DNA of 64,000 nt from Amblyomma americanum (Eukaryota; Arthropoda; Arachnida; Ixodida; Ixodidae), in assembly GCF_052857255.1 (NCBI RefSeq), contig NC_135504.1, positions 145,354,121-145,418,120 of the forward strand, read 5' to 3'. Positions 1-11,328 of this stretch are shown piece by piece. The notes under the pieces are model-generated. The model was not told where the DNA came from. It searched no databases and was given only the letters and a program-made list of their open reading frames with translations. Numbering within the stretch: the first letter of the stretch is position 1; each line of letters opens with the position of its first letter. The position numbers were made by a program, and so were the translations under genes.

Positions 1-416
1 AACTTGTATTCCGGCTCAAAACAACGGGATACATTGTTTTAGATCGAAACTAGCAAGATTCACGAGCATCTATTTTACAAGTCGTCGAAGAGTAGACGAG
101 AGAAAGCTGTAAACTTTTTCTCTCAGAACTGCACGAAAACTTGTATTCTGTCTCAAAACAACGGGATACATTGTTTTAGATCGAAACTAGCAAGATTCAC
201 GAGCATCAATTTTACACGTCGTCGAAGAGTACACGAGAGAAAGGTGCAAACTTTTTCTCTCAGAAGTGCGCGAAAACTTGTATTCCGGCTCAAAACAACG
301 GGATACATCGTTTTAGATCGAATCTAGCAAGATTCAGGAGCATCGATTTCACAAGTCTTCGAAGAGTAGACGAGAGAAAGGTGTAAACGTTTTCTCTCAG
401 AACTGCGCGAAAACTT

Positions 417-443
417 GTATCCCGGCTCAAAACAACGGGATAC
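417..443. repeat. Dyad 1: inverted repeat, perfect form (8-11-8)
   Basis: GTATCCCG and CGGGATAC are perfect reverse complements separated by the 11-base spacer GCTCAAAACAA. In most monomers the left arm is GTATTCCG, which leaves one G-T pair. The perfect GTATCCCG form is seen only in about the first 7.6 kb, for example at 417, 828, 1376, 1787, 4661, 4801, 7401 and 7541. The right arm plus flank (AACGGGA) also resembles the right half of a mammalian CENP-B box, but the left half does not match. Confidence 0.85.
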
Positions 444-508
444 ATCGTTTTAGATCGAAACTAGCAAGATTCACGAGCATCGATTTTACGAGTCCTCGAA
501 GAGTAGAC

Positions 509-535
509 GAGAGAAAGGTGTAAACGTTTTCTCTC
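509..535. repeat. Dyad 2: near-invariant inverted repeat in every monomer (8-11-8)
   Basis: GAGAGAAA and TTTCTCTC are perfect reverse complements separated by 11 bases (GGTGTAAACGT here, usually GGTGTAAACTT). The first clear copy is at 98-124. Nearly all monomers keep both arms. Exceptions are marker monomers with GAGATAAAGG, GAGAAAAAGG or a GAGG form in the left arm, and a few with CTTTTTCTCAG in the right arm. Its arm and spacer lengths equal those of dyad 1 in the same monomer. It could form a short hairpin or be a binding site; neither can be decided from sequence. Confidence 0.85.
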
Positions 536-1191
536 AGAACTGCGCGAAAACTTGTATTTCGGATCAAAACAACGGGATACATCGTTTAAGGTCGAAACTA
601 GCAAGATTCACGAGCATCGATATTACAAGTCGTCGAAGAGTAGACCAGAGAAATGTGTAAACTTTTTCTCTCAGAACTGCGCGAAACCTTGTATTCCGGC
701 TCAAAACAACGTTATACATCGTTTTAGATCGAATCTAGCAAGATTCAGGAACATCGATTTCACAAGTCATCGAATAGTAGACGAGAGAAAGGTGTAAACT
801 TTTTCTCTCAGAACTGCGCGAAAACTTGTATCCCGGCTCAAAACAACGGGATACGTCGTTTTAGATTGAAACTAGCAAGATTCACGAGCATCGATTTTAC
901 AAGTCGTCGAAGAGTACACGAGAAAAAATTGTAAACGTTTTCTCTCAGAACTGCGCGAAAACTTGTATACCGGCTCAAAAAAACGGGATACATCGTTTTA
1001 GATCCAAACCAGCAAGATTCACGGGCATCGATTTTACAAGTCGTCGAATAGTAGACGAGAGAAAGGTGTAAACTTTTTCTCTAAGAACTGCGCGAAAACC
1101 TGTATTCCGGCTCAAAACAACGGGATACATCGTTTTGGATCGAAACTAGCAGGATTCACGAGCATCGATTTTACAAGTCCTCGAAGAGTAG

Positions 1192-2163
1192 ACGAGAGAA
1201 AGGTGCAAACTTTTTCTCTCAGAAGTGCGCGAAAACTTGTATTCCGGCTCAAAACAACGGGATACATCGTTTTAGATCGAATCTAGCAAGATTCAGGAGC
1301 ATCGATTTCACAAGTCTTCGAAGAGTAGACGAGAGAAAGGTGTAAACGTTTTCTCTCAGAACTGCGCGAAAACTTGTATCCCGGCTCAAAACAACGGGAT
1401 ACATCGTTTTAGATCGAAACTAGCAAGATTCACGAGCATCGATTTTACGAGTCCTCGAAGAGTAGACGAGAGAAAGGTGTAAACGTTTTCTCTCAGAACT
1501 GCGCGAAAACTTGTATTTCGGATCAAAACAACGGGATACATCGTTTAAGGTCGAAACTAGCAAGATTCACGAGCATCGATATTACAAGTCGTCGAAGAGT
1601 AGACCAGAGAAATGTGTAAACTTTTTCTCTCAGAACTGCGCGAAACCTTGTATTCCGGCTCAAAACAACGTTATACATCGTTTTAGATCGAATCTAGCAA
1701 GATTCAGGAACATCGATTTCACAAGTCATCGAATAGTAGACGAGAGAAAGGTGTAAACTTTTTCTCTCAGAACTGCGCGAAAACTTGTATCCCGGCTCAA
1801 AACAACGGGATACGTCGTTTTAGATTGAAACTAGCAAGATTCACGAGCATCGATTTTACAAGTCGTCGAAGAGTACACGAGAAAAAATTGTAAACGTTTT
1901 CTCTCAGAACTGCGCGAAAACTTGTATACCGGCTCAAAAAAACGGGATACATCGTTTTAGATCCAAACCAGCAAGATTCACGGGCATCGATTTTACAAGT
2001 CGTCGAATAGTAGACGAGAGAAAGGTGTAAACTTTTTCTCTAAGAACTGCGCGAAAACCTGTATTCCGGCTCAAAACAACGGGATACATCGTTTTGGATC
2101 GAAACTAGCAGGATTCACGAGCATCGATTTTACAAGTCCTCGAAGAGTAGACGAGAGAAAGGT
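1192..2163 (+). repeat. 959-bp HOR unit (7 monomers), copy 2
   Basis: This is the second copy, identical to 233-1204 as read. It ends at a GGTGCAAAC versus GGTGTAAAC difference at 2164. Perfect identity across seven monomers that differ from each other shows a recent duplication of a multi-monomer block, not independent amplification of single monomers. Confidence 0.95.
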
Positions 2164-3915
2164 GTAAACTTTTTCTCTCAGAACTGCGCGAAAACTTGTA
2201 TTCCGGCTCAAAACAGCGGGATACATTGTTTTAGATCGAAACTAGCAAGATTCACGAGCATGGATTTTACAAGTCCTCGAAGAGTAGACGAGAGAAAGGT
2301 GTATACTTTTTCTCTAAGAACTGCGCGAAAACTTGTATTCCGGCTCAAAACAACAGGATACATCGTTTAAGGTCGAAACTAGCAAGATTCACGAGCATCG
2401 ATATTACAAGTCGTCGAAGAGTAGACCAGAGAAATGTGTAAACGTTTTCTCTAAGAACTGCGCGAAACCTTGTATTCCGGCTCAAAACAACGGGATACAT
2501 CGTTTTAGATCGAATCTAGCAAGATTCAGGAGCATCGATTTCACAAGTCCTCGAAGAGTAGACGAGAGAAAGGTGTAAACTTTTTCTCTCAGAACTGCGC
2601 GAAAACTTGTATTCCGGCTCAAAACAACGGGATACATTGTTTTAGATCGAAACTAGCAAGATTCACGAGCATCGATTTTACAAGTCCTCGAAGAGTAGAC
2701 GAGAGAAAGGTGTAAACTTTTTCTCTCAGAACTGCGCAAAAACTTGTATTCCGGCTCAAAACAACGGGATACATTGTTTTAGATCGAAACTAGCAAGATT
2801 CACGAGCATCTATTTTACAAGTCGTCGAAGAGTAGACGAGAGAAAGGTGTAAACTTTTTCTCTCAGAACTGCACGAAAACTTGTATTCTGTCTCAAAACA
2901 ACGGGATACATTGTTTTAGATCGAAACTAGCAAGATTCACGAGCATCGATTTCACAAGTCATCGAATAGTAGACGAGAGAAAGGTGTAAACTTTTTCTCT
3001 CAGAACTGCGCGAAAACTTGTATCCCGGCTCAAAACAACGGGATACGTCGTTTTAGATTGAAACTAGCAAGATTCACGAGCATCGATTTTACAAGTCGTC
3101 GAAGAGTACACGAGAAAAAATTGTAAACGTTTTCTCTCAGAACTGCGCGAAAACTTGTATACCGGCTCAAAAAAACGGGAGACATCGTTTTAGATCGAAA
3201 CCAGCAAGATTCACGGGCATCGATTTTACAAGTCCTCGAAGAGTAGACGAGAGAAATGTGTAAACTTTTTCTCTCAGAACTGCGCGAAAACTTGTATTCC
3301 GGCTCAAAACAGCGGGATACATTGTTTTAGATCGAAACTAGCAAGATTCACGAGCATGGATTTTACAAGTCCTCGAAGAGTACACGAGAGAAAGGTGTAT
3401 ACTTTTTCTCTCAGAACTGCGCAAAAACTTGTATTCCGGCTCAAAACAACGGGATACATTGTTTTAGATCGAAACTAGCAAGATTCACGAGCATCTATTT
3501 TACAAGTCGTCGAAGAGTAGACGAGAGAAAGGTGTAAACTTTTTCTCTCAGAACTGCACGAAAACTTGTATTCTGTCTCAAAACAACGGGATACATTGTT
3601 TTAGATCGAAACTAGCAAGATTCACGAGCATCGATTTTACACGTCGTCGAAGAGTACACGAGAGAAAGGTGCAAACTTTTTCTCTCAGAAGTGCGCGAAA
3701 ACTTGTATTCCGGCTCAAAACAACGGGATACATCGTTTTAGATCGAATCTAGCAAGATTCAGGAGCATCGATTTCACAAGGGTTCGAAGAGTAGACGAGA
3801 GAAAGGTGTAAACTTTTTCTCTCAGAACTGCGCGAAAACTTGTATCCCGGCTCAAAACAACAGGATACATCGTTTTAGATCGAAACTAGCAAGATTCACG
3901 AGCATCCATTTTGCA
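2151..3915 (+). repeat. Mosaic of about 13 monomers with 5-mer and 8-mer spacing
   Basis: Related monomers recur here at two spacings. The TTCTGTCTC variant lies at about 2887 and 3572, 685 bp (5 x 137) apart, and also at about 147, which is 2,740 bp (20 x 137) upstream of 2887. The AAACAGCGGG variant with CATGGATTTT lies at 2211 and 3307, 1,096 bp (8 x 137) apart. The segment near 2943 repeats the CACAAGTCATCG monomer of the 959-bp unit. Blocks are short (about 240 bp) before they diverge. Nothing other than satellite is present. Confidence 0.85.
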
Positions 3916-6653
3916 AGTCGTCGAAGAGTACACGAGAGAAAAGTGTAAACGTTTTCTCTCAGAACTGCGCGAAAACTTGTATACCGGCTCAAAAAAACGG
4001 GATACATCGTTTTAGATCGAAACCAGCAAGATTCACGGGCATCGATTTTACAAGTCGTCGAATAGTAGACGAGAGAAAGGTGTAAACTTTTTCTCTAAGA
4101 ACTGCGCGAAAACTTGTATTCCGGCTCAAAACAACAGGATACATCGTTTAAGGTCGAAACTAGCAAGATTCACGAGCATCGATATTACAAGTCGTCGAAG
4201 AGTAGACCAGAGAAATGTGTAAACTTTTTCTCTCAGAACTGCGCGAAACCTTGTATTCCGGCTCAAAACAACGGGATACATCGTTTTAGATCGAAACCAG
4301 CAAGATTCACGGGCATCAATTTTACAAGTCGTCGAATAGTAGACGAGAGAAAGTTGTAAACTTTTTCTCTAAGAACTGCGCGAAAACCTGTATTCCGGCT
4401 CAAAACAACGGGATTCATCGTTTTAGATCGAAATTAGCAAGACTCACGAGCATCGTTTTTACAAGTCGTCGAAGAGTACACGAGAGAAAGGTGTAAACGT
4501 TTTCTCTCAGAACAGCGCGAAAACTTGTATTCCGGCTCAAAACAACGGGATACATCATTTTAGATCGAATCTAGCAAGATTCAGGAGCATCGATTTCACA
4601 AGTCTTCGAAGAGTAGACGAGAGAAAGCTGTAAACGTTTTCTCTCAGAACTGCGCGAAAACTTGTATCCCGGCTCAAAACAACGGGATACATCGTTTAAG
4701 GTCGAAACTAGCAAGATTCACGAGCATCGATATTACAAGTCGTCGAAGAGTAGACCAGAGAAATGTGTAAACTTTTTCTCTCAGAACTGCGCGAAAACTT
4801 GTATCCCGGCTCAAAACAACGGGATACATCGTTTTAGATCGAAACTAGCAAGATTCACGAGCATCGATTTTACGAGTCCTCGAAGAGTAGACGAGAGAAA
4901 GGTGTAAACTTTTTCTCTCAGAACTGCGCAAAAATTTGTATTTCGGATCAAAACAACGGGATACATTGTTTTAGATCGAAAATAGCAAGATTCACGAGCA
5001 TCGATTTTACGATTCGTCGAGGAGTAGACGAGAGAAAGGTGTAAACTTTTTCTCTCAGAACTGCGCAAAAACTTGTATTCCGGCTCAAAACAACGGGATA
5101 CATTGTTTTAGATCGAAGCTAGCAATATTCACGAGCATCGATTTTACAAGTCGTCGAAGAGTAGACGAGAGAAAGGTGTAAACTTTTTCTCTCAGAACTG
5201 CACGAAAACTTGTATTCTTGCTCAAAACAACGGGATACATTGTTTTAAATCGAAACTAGCAAGATTCACGAGCATCGATTTTACACGTCGTCGAAGAGTA
5301 CACGAGAGAAAGGTGTAAACTTTTTCTTTCAGAACTGCGCGAAAACTTGTATTCCGGCTCAAAACAACGGGATACATCGTTTTAGATCAAAACTAGCAAG
5401 ATTCACGAGCATCGATTTTACAAGTCGTCGAACAGCACACGAGAGAAAGGTGTAAACTTTTTCTCTCAGAACTGCGCGGAAACTTGTATTCCAACTCAAA
5501 ACAACGGGATACATCGTTTTAGATCGAAACTAGCAAGATTCACGGGCATCGATTTTACAAGTCTTCGAATAGTAGACGAGAGAGAGGTGTAAACTTTTTC
5601 TCAGAACTGCGCGAAAACTTGTATTCCGGCTCAAAACAACGGGATACATCGTTTTAAATCGAAACTAGCAAGATTCACGAGCATCGATTTTACGAGTCCT
5701 CGAAGAGTAGACGAGAGAAAGGTGTAAACTTTTTCTCTCAGAACTGCGCGAAAACTTGTTTTTCGAATCAAAACAACGGGATACATTGTTTTAGATCGAA
5801 ACTAGCAAGATTCACGAGCATCGATTTTACAATTCGTCGAGGAGTAGACGAGAGAAAGGTGTAAACTTTTTCTCTCCGAACTGCGCGAAAACTTTTATTC
5901 CGGCTCAAAACAACGGGATACGTCGTTTTAAATCGAAACTAGCAAGATTCACGGGCATCGATTTTACAAGTCGTCGAATAGTAGACGAGAGAAAGGTGTA
6001 AACTTTTTCTCTCAGAACTGCGCGAAAACGTGTATTCCGGCTCAAAAGAACGGGATTCATCGTTTTAAATTGAAATTAGCAAGATTCACGAGCATCGATT
6101 TTACAAGTCGTCGAAGAGTACACGAGAGAAAGGTGTAAACTATTTCTCTCAGAACTGCGCAAAAACTTGTATTCCGGCTCAAAACAACGGGATACATCGT
6201 TTTAGATCGAATCTAGCAAGATTCACGAGCATCGAATACACAAGTCTTCGAAGAGTAGACGAGAGAAAGGTGTACACTTTTTCTCTCAGAACTGCGCGAA
6301 AACTTGTATTCCGGCTCAAAACAACGGGATACGTCGTTTTAAATCGAAACTAGCAAGATTCACGGGCATCGATTTTACAAGTCGTCGAAGAGTACACGAG
6401 AGAAAGGTGTAAACTTTTTCTCTCAGAAGTGCACGAAAACTTGTATTCTGGCTCAAAACAACGGGATACATCGTTTTAGGTCGAAACTAGCAAGATTCAC
6501 GAGCATCGATTTTACGAGTCGTCGAATAGTAGACGAGAGAAATGTGTAAACTTTTTCTCTCAGAACTGCGCGAAAACTTTTATTCCGGCTCAAAACAACG
6601 GGATACATCGTTTTAGATCGAAAATAGCAAAATTCATGAGTATCGATTTTACG
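3916..6653 (+). repeat. 2,738-bp HOR unit (20 monomers), copy 1
   Basis: From about 3916 the sequence matches that from about 6654 at an offset of 2,738 bp (20 x 137 minus 2). The minus 2 comes from a shared deletion that turns CTTTTTCTCTCAG into CTTTTTCTCAG at about 5597 (copy 2 at about 8335). The copies differ at scattered sites, for example AACTAGCAATATTC versus AACTAGCAAGATTC and TCCAACTC versus TCCGGCTC. I estimate about 99% identity, so this duplication is older than those at 233-2163 and 31842-53151. Confidence 0.88.
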
Positions 6654-9130
6654 AGTCGTCGAAGAGTACACGAGAGAAAAGTGTAAACGTTTTCTCTCAG
6701 AACTGCGCGAAAACTTGTATACCGGCTCAAAAAAACGGGATACATCGTTTTAGATCGAAACCAGCAAGATTCACGGGCATCGATTTTACAAGTCGTCGAA
6801 TAGTAGACGAGAGAAAGGTGTAAACTTTTTCTCTAAGAACTGCGCGAAAACTTGTATTCCGGCTCAAAACAACAGGATACATCGTTTAAGGTCGAAACTA
6901 GCAAGATTCACGAGCATCGATATTACAAGTCGTCGAAGAGTAGACCAGAGAAATGTGTAAACTTTTGCTCTCAGAACTGCGCGAAACCTTGTATTCCGGC
7001 TCAAAACAACGGGATACATCGTTTTAGATCGAAACCAGCAAGATTCACGGGCATCAATTTTACAAGTCGTCGAATAGTAGACGAGAGAAAGTTGTAAACT
7101 TTTTCACTAATAACTGCGCGAAAACCTGTATTCCGGCTCAAAACAACGGGATTCATCGTTTTAGATCGAAATTAGCAAGACTCACGAGCATCGTTTTTAC
7201 AAGTCGTCGAAGAGTACACGAGAGAAAGGTGTAAACGTTTTCTCTCAGAACAGCGCGAAAACTTGTATTCCGGCTCAAAACAACGGGATACATCATTTTA
7301 GATCGAATCTAGCAAGATTCAGGAGCATCAATTTCACAAGTCTTCGAAGAGTAGACGAGAGAAAGGTGTAAACGTTTTCTCTCAGAACTGCGCGAAAACT
7401 TGTATCCCGGCTCAAAACAACGGGATACATCGTTTAAGGTCGAAACTAGCAAGATTCACGAGCATCGATATTACAAGTCGTCGAAGAGTACACCAGAGAA
7501 ATGTGTAAACTTTTTCTCTCAGAACTGCGCGAAAACTTGTATCCCGGCTCAAAACAACGGGATACATCGTTTTAGATCGAAACTAGCAAGATTCACGAGC
7601 ATCGATTTTACGAGTCCTCGAAGAGTAGACGAGAGAAAGGTGTAAACGTTTTCTCTCAGAACTGCGCGAAAATTTGTATTTCGGATCAAAACAACGGGAT
7701 ACATTGTTTTAGATCGAAACTAGCAAGATTCACGAGCATCGATTTTACGATTCGTCGAGGAGTAGACGAGAGAAAGGTGTAAACTTTTTCTCTCAGAACT
7801 GCGCAAAAACTTGTATTCCGGCTCAAAACAACGGGATACATTGTTTTAGATCGAAGCTAGCAAGATTCACGAGCATCGATTTTACAAGTCGTCGAAGAGT
7901 AGACGAGAGAAAGGTGTAAACTTTTTCTCTCAGAACTGCACGAAAACTTGTATTCTTGCTCAAAACAACGGGATACATTGTTTTAGATCGAAACTAGCAA
8001 GATTCACGAGCATCGATTTTACACGTCGTCGAAGAGTACAGGAGAGAAAGGTGTAAACTTTTTCTTTCAGAACTGCGCGAAAACTTGTATTCCGGCTCAA
8101 AACAACGGGATACATCGTTTTAGATCAAAACTAGCAAGATTCACGAGCATCGATTTTACAAGTCGTCGAACAGCACACGAGAGAAAGGTGTAAACTTTTT
8201 CTCTCAGAACTGCGCGGAAACTTGTATTCCGGCTCAAAACAACGGGATACATCGTTTTAGATCGAAACTAGCAAGATTCACGAGCATCGATTTTACAAGT
8301 CTTCGAATAGTAGACGAGAGAGAGGTGTAAACTTTTTCTCAGAACTGCGCGAAAACTTGTATTCCGGCTCAAAACAACGGGATACATCGTTTTAAATCGA
8401 AACTAGCAAGATTCACGAGCATCGATTTTACGAGTCCTCGAAGAGTAGACGGGAGAAAGGTGTAAACTTTTTCTCTAAGAACTGCGCGAAAACTTGTTTT
8501 TCGAATCAAAACAACGGGATACATTGTTTTAGATCGAAACTAGCAAGATTCACGAGCATCGATTTTACGATTCGTCGAGGAGTAGACGAGAGAAAGATGT
8601 AAACTTTTTCTCTCCGAACTGCGCGAAAACTTTTATTCCGGCTCAAAACAACGGGATACGTCGTTTTAAATCGAAACTAGCAAGATTCACGGGCATCGAT
8701 TTTACAAGTCGTCGAATAGTAGACGAGAGAAAGGTGTAAACTTTTTCTCTCAGAACTGCGCGAAAACGTGTATTCCGGCTCAAAAGAACGGGATTCATCG
8801 TTTTAAATCGAAATTAGCAAGATTCACGAGCATCGATTTTACAAGTCGTCGAAGAGTACACGAGAGAAAGGTGTAAACTATTTCTCTCAGAACTGCGCAA
8901 AAACATGTATTCCGGCTCAAAACAACGGGATACATCGTTTTAGATCGAATCTAGCAAGATTCACGAGCATCGATTACACAAGTCTTCGAAGAGTAGACGA
9001 GAGAAAGGTGTACACTTTTCTCTCAGAACTGCGCGAAAACTTGTATTCCGGCTCAAAACAACGGGATACGTCGTTTTAAATCGAAACTAGCAAGATTCAC
9101 GGGCATCGATTTTACAAGTCGTCGAAGAGT
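6654..9130 (+). repeat. 2,738-bp HOR unit (20 monomers), copy 2 (incomplete)
   Basis: This copy follows copy 1 up to about 9130 and then departs. A private 1-bp loss in the T-tract near 9017 (GTACACTTTTCTC instead of GTACACTTTTTCTC) changes the offset to 2,737 for the last stretch. The monomer containing CATGAGTATCG, near 6636 in copy 1, reappears near 9237 about one monomer early, so a monomer was lost at the end of this copy. Confidence 0.85.
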
Positions 9131-9690
9131 AGACGAGAGAAAGGTGTAAACTTCTTCTCTCAGAACTGCGCGAAAACTTTTATTCCGGCTCAAAACAACG
9201 GGATACATCGTTTTAGATCGAAAATAGCAAAATTCATGAGTATCGATTTTACGAGTCGTCGAAGAGTAGACGAGAGAAAGGTGTAAACTTTTTCTCTCAG
9301 AACTGCGCGGAAACTTGTATTTCGGATCAAAAGAACGGGATACATTGTTTTAGATCGAAACTAGCAAGATTCCTGAGCATCGATTTTACGATTCGTCGAG
9401 GAGTAGACGAGAGAAAGGTGTAAACTTTTTTTCTCCGAACTGCGCGAAAACTTTTATTCCGGCTCAAAACAACGGGATATATCCTTTAAGATCGAAACTA
9501 GCAAAATTCATGAGCATCGATTTTACGAGTCGTCGAAGAGTAGACGAGAGAAAGGTTTAAACTTTTTCTCTCAGAACTGCGCGAAAACTTGTATTCTGGC
9601 TCAAAACAGCGGGATACATCGTTTTAGATCGAAACTAGCAAGATTCACGAGCATCGATTTTACGAGTCGTCGTAGAGTAGACGAGAGAAG
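9131..9690 (+). repeat. Four monomers bridging two HOR families
   Basis: Plain satellite between the 20-mer and the 6-mer units. It holds a T-tract expansion (TAAACTTTTTTTCTCC near 9421), the CGGGATATATCC variant that becomes a recurrent marker downstream, and a 1-bp deletion (GAGAGAAGGTG) near 9685. No other sequence type is present. Confidence 0.8.
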
Positions 9691-10509
9691 GTGTAAACTT
9701 TTTCTATCAGAACTGCGCGAAAATTTGTATTCCGGCTCAAAACAACGGGATACATTGTTTTAGATCGAAACTAGCAAGATTCACGAGCATCAATTTTACA
9801 CGTCGTAGAAGAGTACACGAGAGAAAGGTGTAAACTTTTTCTTTCAGAACTGCGCGAAAACTTGTATTCCGGCTCAAAACAACGGGATACATCGTTTTAG
9901 ATCCAAACTAGCAAGATTCACGAGCATCGATTTTACGTCTTCGAAGAGTAGACGAGAGAAAGGTGTAAACTTTTTCTCTCACAACTCCGCGAAAACTTGT
10001 ATTCCGGCTCAAAACAACGGGATACATCGTTTTAGGTCGAAACTAGCAAGATTCACGAGCATCGATTTTACAAGTCGTCGAATATAGACGAGAGAAAGGT
10101 GTACACTTTTTCTCTCAGAACTGCGCGAAAACTTGTATTTCGGCTCAAAACAACGGAATACATTGTTTTAGATCGAATCTAGCAAGATTCACGAGCATCG
10201 ATTACACAAGTCTTCGAAGAGTAGACGAGAGAAAGGTGTAAAGTTTTTCTCTCAGAACTGCGCGAAAACTTGTATTCCGGCTCAAACCAACGGGATACCT
10301 CGTTTTAAATCAAAACTAGCAAGATTCACGGGCATCGATTTTACAGGTCGTCGAAGAGTACACGAGAGAAAGGTGTAAACGTTTTCTCTCAGAAGTGCGC
10401 GAAAACTTGTTTTCCGGCTCAAAACAACGGGATACATCGTTTTAGGTCGAAACTAGCAAGATTCACGAGCATCGATTTTACGAGTCGTCGAATAGTAGAC
10501 GAGAGAAAG
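9691..10509 (+). repeat. 819-bp HOR unit (6 monomers), copy 1
   Basis: Matches 10510-11328 at an offset of 819 bp (6 x 137 minus 3). The three missing bases come from two shared deletion variants: TTTTACGTCTTCG (minus 2) near 9931 and GTCGAATATAGACG (minus 1) near 10078. CTATCAGAAC and GTCGTAGAAG are further shared markers. A few substitutions separate the copies, for example TTTTACACG versus TTTTGCACG. Confidence 0.92.
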
Positions 10510-11328
10510 GTGTAAACTTTTTCTATCAGAACTGCGCGAAAACTTGTATTCCGGCTCAAAACAACGGGATACATTGTTTTAGATCGAAACTAGCAAGATT
10601 CACGAGCATCAATTTTGCACGTCGTAGAAGAGTACACGAGAGAAAGGTGTAAACTTTTTCTTTCAGAACTGCGCGAAAACTTGTATTCCGGCTCAAAACA
10701 ACGGGATACATCGTTTTAGATCCAAACTAGCAAGATTCACGAGCATCGATTTTACGTCTTCGAAGAGTAGACGAGAGAAAGGTGTAAACTTTTTCTCTCA
10801 CAACTCCGCGAAAACTTGTATTCCGGCTCAAAACAACGGGATACATCGTTTTAGGTCGAAACTAGCAAGATTCACGAGCATCGATTTTACAAGTCGTTGA
10901 ATATAGACGAGAGAAAGGTGTACACTTTTTCTCTCAGAACTGCGCGAAAACTTGTATTTCGGCTCAAAACAACGGAATACATTGTTTTAGATCGAATCTA
11001 GCAAGATTCACGAGCATCGATTACACAAGTCTTCGAAGAGTAGACGAGAGAAAGGTGTAAAGGTTTTCTCTCAGAACTGCGCGAAAACTTGTATTCCGGC
11101 TCAAACCAACGGGATACCTCGTTTTAAATCGAAACTAGCAAGATTCACGGGCATCGATTTTACAGGTCGTCGAAGAGTACACGAGAGAAAGGTGTAAACG
11201 TTTTCTCTGAGAAGTGCGCGAAAACTTGTTTTCCGGCTCAAAACAACGGGATACATCGTTTTAGGTCGAAACTAGCAAGATTCACCAGCATCGATTTTAC
11301 GAGTCGTCGAATAGTAGACGAGAGAAAG
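10510..11328 (+). repeat. 819-bp HOR unit (6 monomers), copy 2
   Basis: Second copy of the 6-mer, with the same two deletion variants near 10750 and 10900. Private changes include GTCGTTGAATATAG and TTCACCAGC. The match fades where CTATCAG becomes CTCTCAG after about 11340. Confidence 0.92.

Larger units (their letters stand above)
412..548 (+). repeat. Reference satellite monomer (137 bp)
   Basis: This is a clean full-length monomer used here to describe the unit. In order it holds the CCGG-containing left arm of dyad 1, the spacer GCTCAAAACAA, CGGGATAC, a T-tract plus GATC segment, ACTAGCAAGATTCACGAG, ATCGAT (a ClaI-type site present in most monomers), the variable AGTCCTCGAAGAG segment, GTAGACGAG, dyad 2 and the conserved CAGAACTGCGCG end. 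Against the preceding monomer (275-411) I count 6 differences in 137 bases (about 4%). The second HOR copy of this monomer, 959 bp downstream, is identical. Confidence 0.95.
233..1191 (+). repeat. 959-bp HOR unit (7 monomers), copy 1
   Basis: Bases 233-1204 match bases 1192-2163 at an offset of 959 bp (exactly 7 x 137), and I found no mismatch in the 972 bp read line by line. Internal markers shared by both copies include GTATTTCGG followed by CGTTTAAGG, the AACGTTATAC variant, CACAAGTCATCG and the CTCAAAAAAACGGG variant. The left limit is set by a C/G mismatch at 232, inside the TACACGAG versus TAGACGAG variant. Confidence 0.95.

Noticed and set aside
98..124. Rho-independent terminator (hairpin followed by T run)
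   Set aside because: The T run is part of the right arm rather than following the stem, the stem is A/T and G/A rich with no GC core, and the sequence context is a eukaryotic-type satellite without genes.
417..443. Full CENP-B box
   Set aside because: Only the right-hand AACGGGA fits. The TTCG positions and the central A are not at the needed spacing in either the TTCCGGCTC or the TTTCGGATC monomer types.
552..797. Repeated open frames of 61-132 codons on + (for example 552-797, 1511-1756, 4114-4359, 12647-13045, 37599-37826)
   Set aside because: They are satellite read in frame. Most begin at TTG of TTGTATT rather than ATG and stop at the TAA of GTGTAAAC or the TAG of AATATAG. Since 137 is not a multiple of 3, each frame shifts every monomer and soon meets a stop. 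They recur only because the DNA was duplicated.
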